DNA of 46,079 nucleotides. It comes from Bacteroidota bacterium. Its GTDB lineage: Bacteria > Bacteroidota > Bacteroidia > AKYH767-A > OLB10. The notes beneath the pieces are model-generated. The model was not told the DNA's origin. It searched no databases and saw only the letters and a program-made list of their open reading frames with translations. The translations under genes were made by a program, and so were the position numbers. The stretch spans positions 1-46,079 of the forward strand of contig JANXSD010000061.1 of NCBI GenBank assembly GCA_025352785.1, in the 5' to 3' direction. Positions 42,106 to 46,079 of this stretch are shown piece by piece (the first letter of the stretch is position 1; each line of letters starts with the position of its first letter).

Positions 42106-42852
42106 ATGCAACAAGTAGTATTTCATGATTTAGGCAGTATTGATTTCAAAGAATGTTGGGAACTGCAAGAAGCAATTCTCGATGCAACTGTTCGTCAGAA
42201 AATGGAAAATAGAAATCTCAATGCTGAAGAACAATTTCCATCGCATCATTTTTTATTATTCTGTGAACATCCTCATGTTTTTACACTTGGAAAAAGTGGA
42301 ACCGAAAATCATTTGCTAGTAAATGCAAACTGGCTAACAGAAAATAATGCTACTTACTATAAAATAAATCGTGGTGGTGATATAACTTATCATGGTCCCG
42401 GACAACTAGTTGGTTATCCAATTTTTGATTTGGATTTTTTCTTTAATGATATTCATAAATACCTGCGTTTTTTAGAGGAAGCAATCATTCTAACATGTAA
42501 GGATTACGGATTAAATGCAGGACGCATTGTAGGATTAACAGGTGTTTGGTTAGACATCGAAGATCCAATAAAAGCAAGAAAAATTTGTGCTTTTGGTGTA
42601 CGATGTAGTCGCTGGGTGACAATGCACGGTTTTGCTTTTAATGTAAATACCAATTTAAGTTATTTCAGGAAAATCATTCCTTGTGGTATTGAAGACAAAG
42701 GTGTAACATCATTAGAAAAAGAATTAGGAAGATCACTAGATTTAGAAGAAGTAAAAAGCAAAGTACTCTTGCATCTTCAGGAATTATTTCAATTTGCTAT
42801 TCGTATGGAATCAAACGAACTTTTACCTTGGACAAATCGTATAAACGCATAA
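42106..42852 (+). CDS. lipB: octanoyl-[acyl-carrier-protein]:protein N-octanoyltransferase
   Basis: LipB (248 residues) moves the octanoyl chain from ACP to lipoyl domains of 2-oxoacid dehydrogenases and the glycine cleavage H protein. I start it at the ATG at 42106 (MQQVVFHDLGSIDFKECWEL); a longer frame overlaps ispG and is not needed. Motifs visible are FCEHPHVFTLGKSGTENHLL, the active-site RGGDITYHGPGQLVGYPIFD, the lysine region KARKICAFGVRCSRWVTMHG and the catalytic-Cys segment KIIPCGIEDKGVTSLEKELG. Length and motifs are normal. It lies in a short plus-strand group behind ispG, and is followed 10 nt later by the serine hydrolase gene. Confidence 0.95.
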   Translation: MQQVVFHDLGSIDFKECWELQEAILDATVRQKMENRNLNAEEQFPSHHFLLFCEHPHVFTLGKSGTENHLLVNANWLTENNATYYKINRGGDITYHGPGQLVGYPIFDLDFFFNDIHKYLRFLEEAIILTCKDYGLNAGRIVGLTGVWLDIEDPIKARKICAFGVRCSRWVTMHGFAFNVNTNLSYFRKIIPCGIEDKGVTSLEKELGRSLDLEEVKSKVLLHLQELFQFAIRMESNELLPWTNRINA

Positions 42853-42862
42853 CTTAATTCAC

Positions 42863-44005
42863 ATGAAAAAAGCATTTCGCTTTATTGGAATCTTTTTAAT
42901 TAGTGCCATTGCATTATTTGTAATTTATGCATTTGGTTCAGGTAAGACGTATATGTTTAAAGCATTAATCTATAACTATGTTGACATCGACGATAATGCA
43001 CTTTTTAATAATCGAAAAATTGCCGCAACCAGTGGAGTAGAGTGGCCCTTTGCAAAGGAATACAATAAGAAACCTATGCCTTCCACATTAAAAAAAGAAT
43101 TGGAAGATCTCAAGAGTGTTGCATTTATTGTCATCAAAAACGATTCATTACTTTATGAAAATTATTGGGAACAATACAATGACTCCTCTTTATCGAATTC
43201 TTTTTCGATGGCAAAGAGTTTTGTGAGTGTAATGATTGGAATGGCTATACAAGATGGAAAAATAAAATCAATCGATCAGCATGTTGGTGATTTTATTCCA
43301 GAATATAAAACAGGAACCCGAACACAATTAACTATTCGCCATCTTTTAACGATGTCGGCGGCATTGAGTTGGGATGAAGGATATTCAAGTTTATTTAGCC
43401 CCGTTACTGAAGCCTATTATGGAACTGATTTACATAAATTAGTTGCTAATTTAGAAGTAGTAGGAACACCGGGGAAAGATTTTAACTATCAAAGTTCGGC
43501 AACACAATTGCTAGGATTAGTTCTCGAAAGTGCAACAAGAAAATCATTAAGTGAAAACGCTTCTGAGAAATTATGGCAACCCTTGCAAGCAATGCATGCT
43601 GCTGATTGGAGTCTCGATCATGCAAATGGAAGAGAGAAAGCATATTGTTGTTTTTATTCTAATGCTCGTGATTTTGCACGTGTAGGTTCATTGTATTTGC
43701 ACGATGGAAATTGGAAAGGCAAACAACTAATTGATACTGCTTGGGTTGTTGCAAGTACTACACCCGCACCAACCTTAGATGATGGAAAACCTAATAAAGT
43801 GTATGGCTACCAGTGGTGGACTGACGATTATGGTGGCAAACATGTTTTTTATTGCCGCGGAATTCTCGGACAATATATCGTCGTAATTCCTGATGAACAT
43901 ATTGTATTTGTACGGCTCGGACATAAGCGTGCAGAGAAAGCATCCGATGGTGGATTGATGGACATGCCTGTATATGTTAAAGGCGTGATGGATTGGATTA
44001 AATAA
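42863..44005 (+). CDS. serine hydrolase, class C beta-lactamase/DD-peptidase family
   Basis: A 380-residue protein with an N-terminal membrane or signal helix (FIGIFLISAIALFVIYAFG). The SxxK motif is in NSFSMAKSFVSVMIGMAI, with the nucleophilic Ser and general-base Lys. The second element FNYQSSATQLLGLV supplies the Tyr, and GKHVFYCRGILGQYIVVIPD lies at the place of the KTG-like third motif, with no clear KTG. It belongs to the broad AmpC/EstB-like family, which includes esterases, D-aminopeptidases and penicillin-binding homologues; beta-lactamase activity is not implied. It probably sits anchored in the inner membrane facing the periplasm. It starts 10 nt after lipB. Confidence 0.88.
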   Translation: MKKAFRFIGIFLISAIALFVIYAFGSGKTYMFKALIYNYVDIDDNALFNNRKIAATSGVEWPFAKEYNKKPMPSTLKKELEDLKSVAFIVIKNDSLLYENYWEQYNDSSLSNSFSMAKSFVSVMIGMAIQDGKIKSIDQHVGDFIPEYKTGTRTQLTIRHLLTMSAALSWDEGYSSLFSPVTEAYYGTDLHKLVANLEVVGTPGKDFNYQSSATQLLGLVLESATRKSLSENASEKLWQPLQAMHAADWSLDHANGREKAYCCFYSNARDFARVGSLYLHDGNWKGKQLIDTAWVVASTTPAPTLDDGKPNKVYGYQWWTDDYGGKHVFYCRGILGQYIVVIPDEHIVFVRLGHKRAEKASDGGLMDMPVYVKGVMDWIK

Positions 44006-44022
44006 ATTTATTAAAATATTTC

Positions 44023-44433
44023 ATGTTAAAAGATATTCCACGTATTGCAGTTGAAGACATTGCTATTGCAATTATACCTAAAGAAGTTTATGGCGAAAAT
44101 AATGAATCGCTTTGGGAAGTGTACATCATAAATTTCAAAAGTGAAAGTATCGAAAACGTTTTAGTCTCAAGCAAAGGGTATGGCACGTATAAAGGCGAGA
44201 CTGTTAAAACATCAACGTTACGTCACTTTCTAGGCGAAATAAAAGAGTTGTCATATATGCTCATTGAACCCATTCAAAACGACATCTTCGGACTTAACAA
44301 CGAGTACTGGGTGAGTTTTTATATCAACAATGAAGTCTTTGATAAGAAATACATTTTTTTGCCAGAGAGCATCAAAGAAGAATATTTCACAACCATTCCA
44401 CTACTAGAAAAACGTGGTGTGATGATTCGATAA
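44023..44433 (+). CDS. conserved-looking hypothetical protein
   Basis: A 136-residue cytoplasmic protein that I do not recognise by family name. It is beta-rich, with a VEDIAIAIIPKEV opening, then LWEVYIINFKSESIENVLVS and YWVSFYINNEVFDKKYIFLP segments, and a C-terminal ending KRGVMIR. The style is that of short proteins conserved across Chitinophaga-like Bacteroidota. It lies 17 nt after the serine hydrolase gene and is followed by a small hairpin with T tract. No function is proposed. Confidence 0.8.
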   Translation: MLKDIPRIAVEDIAIAIIPKEVYGENNESLWEVYIINFKSESIENVLVSSKGYGTYKGETVKTSTLRHFLGEIKELSYMLIEPIQNDIFGLNNEYWVSFYINNEVFDKKYIFLPESIKEEYFTTIPLLEKRGVMIR

Positions 44434-44442
44434 ATTATTTTT

Positions 44443-44469
44443 TGGGGCATGACCCCATAGATTTTTTTA
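44443..44469 (+). terminator. weak Rho-independent terminator
   Basis: TGGGG (44443-44447) pairs with CCCCA (44453-44457) around a 5-nt loop, with a T run (TTTTTTT) starting 6 nt later. A short stem but well placed after the preceding gene. Confidence 0.55.
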
Positions 44470-44557
44470 AGTATAGACCCCTACAGTGTAAGTGAAACGT
44501 CTACTTTCTGGTCTCCTCATGCCAAATTTAGTCTTCAACTTACAATTCTATTTTTTG

Positions 44558-44565
44558 TAAATTTG
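44558..44565 (+). promoter_or_regulatory. -7 box before the nucleotidyltransferase module
   Basis: TAAATTTG, an exact TAnnTTTG match, 18 nt before the ATG at 44584. No TTG at the standard spacing was seen. Confidence 0.45.
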
Positions 44566-44583
44566 TTAAGCAAAACTCATCTC

Positions 44584-44826
44584 ATGAATACTCCCGACGA
44601 AGAAAAAGATAAATTTAAAGAGCCTGAAATGGATTATAGTAAGCGGGTGATTATTACTACTCTTTTCGATCTTGAAGAACGCGATAGAGAACTTACTCGC
44701 AACATGACACACGAAGAGCGAATGATTTATTTGCAAAAGATAATAAGCATTACCTATGGTGCAGATCTTTCCGCTTATGAAAAAATATTTCATGAATCAC
44801 GAATTAAGATAAGAACATTAGAATGA
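44584..44826 (+). CDS. small protein, putative antitoxin or partner of nucleotidyltransferase
   Basis: An 80-residue acidic and basic mixed protein (start at the ATG at 44584; an in-frame TTG 21 nt upstream is less likely). It is helical and charged throughout (EEKDKFKEPEMDYSKRV, LEERDRELTRNMTHEERM). No DNA-binding motif is obvious. Its stop overlaps the start of the next gene by 4 nt (ATGA at 44823-44826), which fits tightly coupled translation of a two-gene module such as a toxin-antitoxin pair. The assignment as antitoxin is from context only; the family is unrecognised. Confidence 0.65.
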   Translation: MNTPDEEKDKFKEPEMDYSKRVIITTLFDLEERDRELTRNMTHEERMIYLQKIISITYGADLSAYEKIFHESRIKIRTLE

Positions 44827-45302
44827 AAATATTTCAACCACTGTTTATAAATGCAATAAAAAAATTAATTAAAAATGATGTTGAATTTTTATTGATTGGA
44901 GGTTATGCAGTAAATTATTATGGTTATGGAAGATATACAGGTGATATTGATTTTTGGATCAGACCAACAAGCGAAAATAAAATATTGTTTTTAAAAGCAC
45001 TTGAGGATTTGGAGAGAAACAAAGAGGATATTTATGAAATTGGTAAATTAGATTTTTCAAAAGCACAAGTTTTTACAATTGGAGAAGAGCCCTTACGAAT
45101 TGATTTTTTGACCAAAGTAAATATGGTCAACTTTGATGAAGCTTGGCAAAAAAGAAAATATATGCCATTGGAAGATCTTCAATTGCCAGTTGTAGGTTAT
45201 GATCATCTTATTCTTACGAAAATTTCAACAGGAAGAACAAAAGATCTTTTAGATCTCGAAGAGTTGCAAAAGATAAATCAGAATAAAAGCAAGTCTGAGT
45301 AA
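44823..45302 (+). CDS. nucleotidyltransferase-fold protein (AbiEii/DUF6036-like)
   Basis: A 159-residue protein with the nucleotidyltransferase signature. LLIGGYAVNYYGYGRYTGDI carries Gly26-Gly27 and Asp41, and Asp43 follows in DFW; the third acidic residue is in LRIDFLTKV. The rest matches the DUF6036/AbiEii-like style (LPVVGYDHLILTKISTGRTK and DLLDLEELQ). Such enzymes transfer nucleotides to tRNA or proteins and often act as toxins in two-gene modules, but many small members have unknown targets. The catalytic residues look complete. It overlaps the upstream gene by 4 nt. A repeat-rich spacer follows, so it may have been acquired. Confidence 0.8.
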   Translation: MKIFQPLFINAIKKLIKNDVEFLLIGGYAVNYYGYGRYTGDIDFWIRPTSENKILFLKALEDLERNKEDIYEIGKLDFSKAQVFTIGEEPLRIDFLTKVNMVNFDEAWQKRKYMPLEDLQLPVVGYDHLILTKISTGRTKDLLDLEELQKINQNKSKSE

Positions 45303-45320
45303 TTATTATTATTTAATATA

Positions 45321-45388
45321 ATCGCTGTCTTGAATTTGCTACTGAAGACAATTGCGAATGTCCTGAGTTGTAAACTCAAGACAGCGAT
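45321..45388. repeat. 13-bp inverted repeat with nested stem
   Basis: ATCGCTGTCTTGA (45321-45333) and TCAAGACAGCGAT (45376-45388) are perfect complements, 42 nt apart. Inside them GAGTT (45365-45369) and AACTC (45373-45377) form a smaller stem. The structure lies right after the nucleotidyltransferase gene and could end its transcript. Confidence 0.75.
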
Positions 45389-45391
45389 GGG

Positions 45392-45419
45392 GAGTGTAAA
45401 TTAAACTGTGCTATTTTAT
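45392..45419. repeat. 28-nt repeat shared with 25268-25295
   Basis: Starts GAGTGTAAATTAAACTGTGC and runs eight bases further; 26 of 28 positions agree with 25268-25295. It may be a fragment of an insertion-sequence end; its origin is unknown. Confidence 0.7.
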
Positions 45420-45464
45420 TTAATGCTAACAATTTTGATAGTTTTTTATTTTAAGACTCATGAG

Positions 45465-45524
45465 AAAATGTTGACTTTGTATGTGGTTTGATTTGTATAT
45501 ATTGAGTGATAAAGTCAACATTTT
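45465..45524. repeat. 14-bp inverted repeat
   Basis: AAAATGTTGACTTT (45465-45478) and AAAGTCAACATTTT (45511-45524) are perfect complements with a 32-nt spacer. No gene adjoins it directly, so it could be a mobile-element end or a large regulatory stem. Confidence 0.7.
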
Positions 45525-45908
45525 TGAATGAGTTGCCCCTGGCAGGGCTAAAAGTCTATTACTACTTCACTCAAAAAAATTAAATTGAGTAGGTGCCAAT
45601 TTTTAGGTAATTCTTTCATAATTATCTTTAGTTTTTAAAATAGAATACATAAAATGATTTATGATTTTCAAAGATTATCAATAAAAGCGTAATTACCATA
45701 AGTTTTTTAAAATATTTATTGAAGATAATTTCAATCCTAACAAGTCATAACTATCTCACCCTTTCACCAACTAATAATACCAAGCTCTAAATTTTTTTAC
45801 AAGACTCCTAAGTGCACGTTATTCCCAAACCTTATTGCGTTTTATATTGGAATTTTAATCTCTTAGGGTAAATTCCCGGCTCCTTGGGTCGAATGCTTAA
45901 ATTTGTAA

Positions 45909-46079
45909 ATGTCAGAAAGCAAATATATTCATAAGTCGCATCATGTATCAGTTTTATTATATCATTTCGTTTGTCCAGCAAACTATAGAAGAATTGTATT
46001 TAGTGAAGATGTAGATAAAACAATGAAAGAAATATGTATAGAAATAAGTAAACGCTACGCAGTCCATTTTTTATAAATA
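45909..46079 (+). pseudogene. IS200/IS605-type transposase (TnpA), interrupted by a stop codon, partial
   Basis: The frame starts at the ATG at 45909 and encodes 55 residues of a Y1-type transposase. KYIHKSHHVSVLLYHFVCPA, NYRRIVFSEDVDKTMKEICI and EISKRYAVHF are the family-typical N-terminal segments; the HUH motif and catalytic Tyr would lie downstream of the window. In homologues the next residue after HFL is Glu (GAA/GAG); here TAA (46074-46076) stands in that place, followed by ATA for Ile as in the family. A single G-to-T change would turn GAA into this stop. The copy is therefore probably dead, unless it is a sequencing error. The window ends three bases later, so the remainder cannot be checked. 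Confidence 0.8.

Larger units (their letters stand above)
45303..45908. other. repeat-rich intergenic region before the IS200/IS605-like gene
   Basis: These 606 bases contain no gene. They hold two long inverted repeats (45321-45388 and 45465-45524), the 28-nt repeat (45392-45419) and a small stem, CCCTG-G-CAGGG (45537-45547). The rest, to the transposase start at 45909, is AT-rich and unassigned; it presumably includes the left end of the IS200/IS605-like element. Confidence 0.55.

Noticed and set aside
42863-44005. True beta-lactamase conferring resistance
   Set aside because: The KTG-like third motif is unclear and the family is dominated by esterases and peptidases.
45321-45388. Integron attC site
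   Set aside because: The stem lacks the GTTRRRY core sites and no integrase is present.
45780-45850. A fourth MITE copy beginning AATACCAAGC
   Set aside because: Only the first few bases agree with the left end and no interior or right end could be matched.

Overview
The window looks like a chromosomal segment of a low-GC Bacteroidota, most likely of the Chitinophagales/Sphingobacteriia-like branch. The evidence is: secreted proteins with type IX secretion (T9SS) C-terminal domains, a RemB-like gliding protein, the short (287 aa) Bacteroidota primary sigma factor, the long insertion-bearing form of IspG, and promoters of the TTG-N19-TAnnTTTG type instead of E. coli-like boxes. Recognisable Shine-Dalgarno sequences are mostly absent. 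Most of the window is ordinary housekeeping DNA. The accessory signal lies in small islands and repeats between housekeeping genes.

Layout. 1-563: left-hand fragment of an IS1595-family insertion sequence. 651-1805: PLP-dependent cystathionine gamma-synthase/lyase. 1888-3504: a two-gene OLD-like ATPase plus small partner module wedged at the 3' end of nrdA, with an orphan copy of the nrdA C-terminal codons left on its far side. 3827-6286: nrdA. 6752-11859: T9SS-exported beta-propeller protein, aldo/keto reductase, pentapeptide-repeat protein and an unknown protein, all on the minus strand. 12022-15809: three-gene envelope cluster (OmpA lipoprotein, exported protein, RemB-like outer-membrane protein). 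15820-17208: a lone AAA ATPase bracketed by arrays of a 14-bp dyad. 17330-17905: purN. 18170-18888: two small exported Ala/Lys/Pro-rich paralogues. 19192-21430: acpP-fabF-rnc operon. 21444-24381: two APC-family permeases in one operon. 24693-25887: Hpt-domain protein and a small unknown. 26231-28346: sigma factor and nrdB. 28446-31272: cysteine desulfurase and glycyl-tRNA synthetase, divergent. 31665-32399: exported protein. 32954-35116: DUF349 protein. 35250-39523: two tandem M43-type metalloproteases with T9SS tails. 39556-44433: SRPBCC protein, ispG, lipB, serine hydrolase, conserved unknown. 44584-45302: two-gene nucleotidyltransferase module resembling a toxin-antitoxin pair. 45303-46079: repeat-rich spacer and the start of an IS200/IS605-type transposase carrying a nonsense codon.

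How it fits together. The ribonucleotide reductase genes are split about 21 kb apart. Fatty-acid, lipoate, isoprenoid, purine and Fe-S/sulfur functions are represented by single genes or short operons. The exported proteins share the T9SS route. Three intergenic copies of a roughly 165-bp MITE-like repeat (near 25.3, 31.5 and 32.6 kb) have terminal inverted repeats ending in ATACC/GGTAT. The same half-sites, assembled into full ATACC-N4-GGTAT dyads with 15-bp spacing, flank the lone ATPase gene. The two ATPase loci (1.9-3.5 kb and 15.8-17.2 kb) are the best candidates for mobile or defence-like units. Their functions are inferred from domain type and context only.
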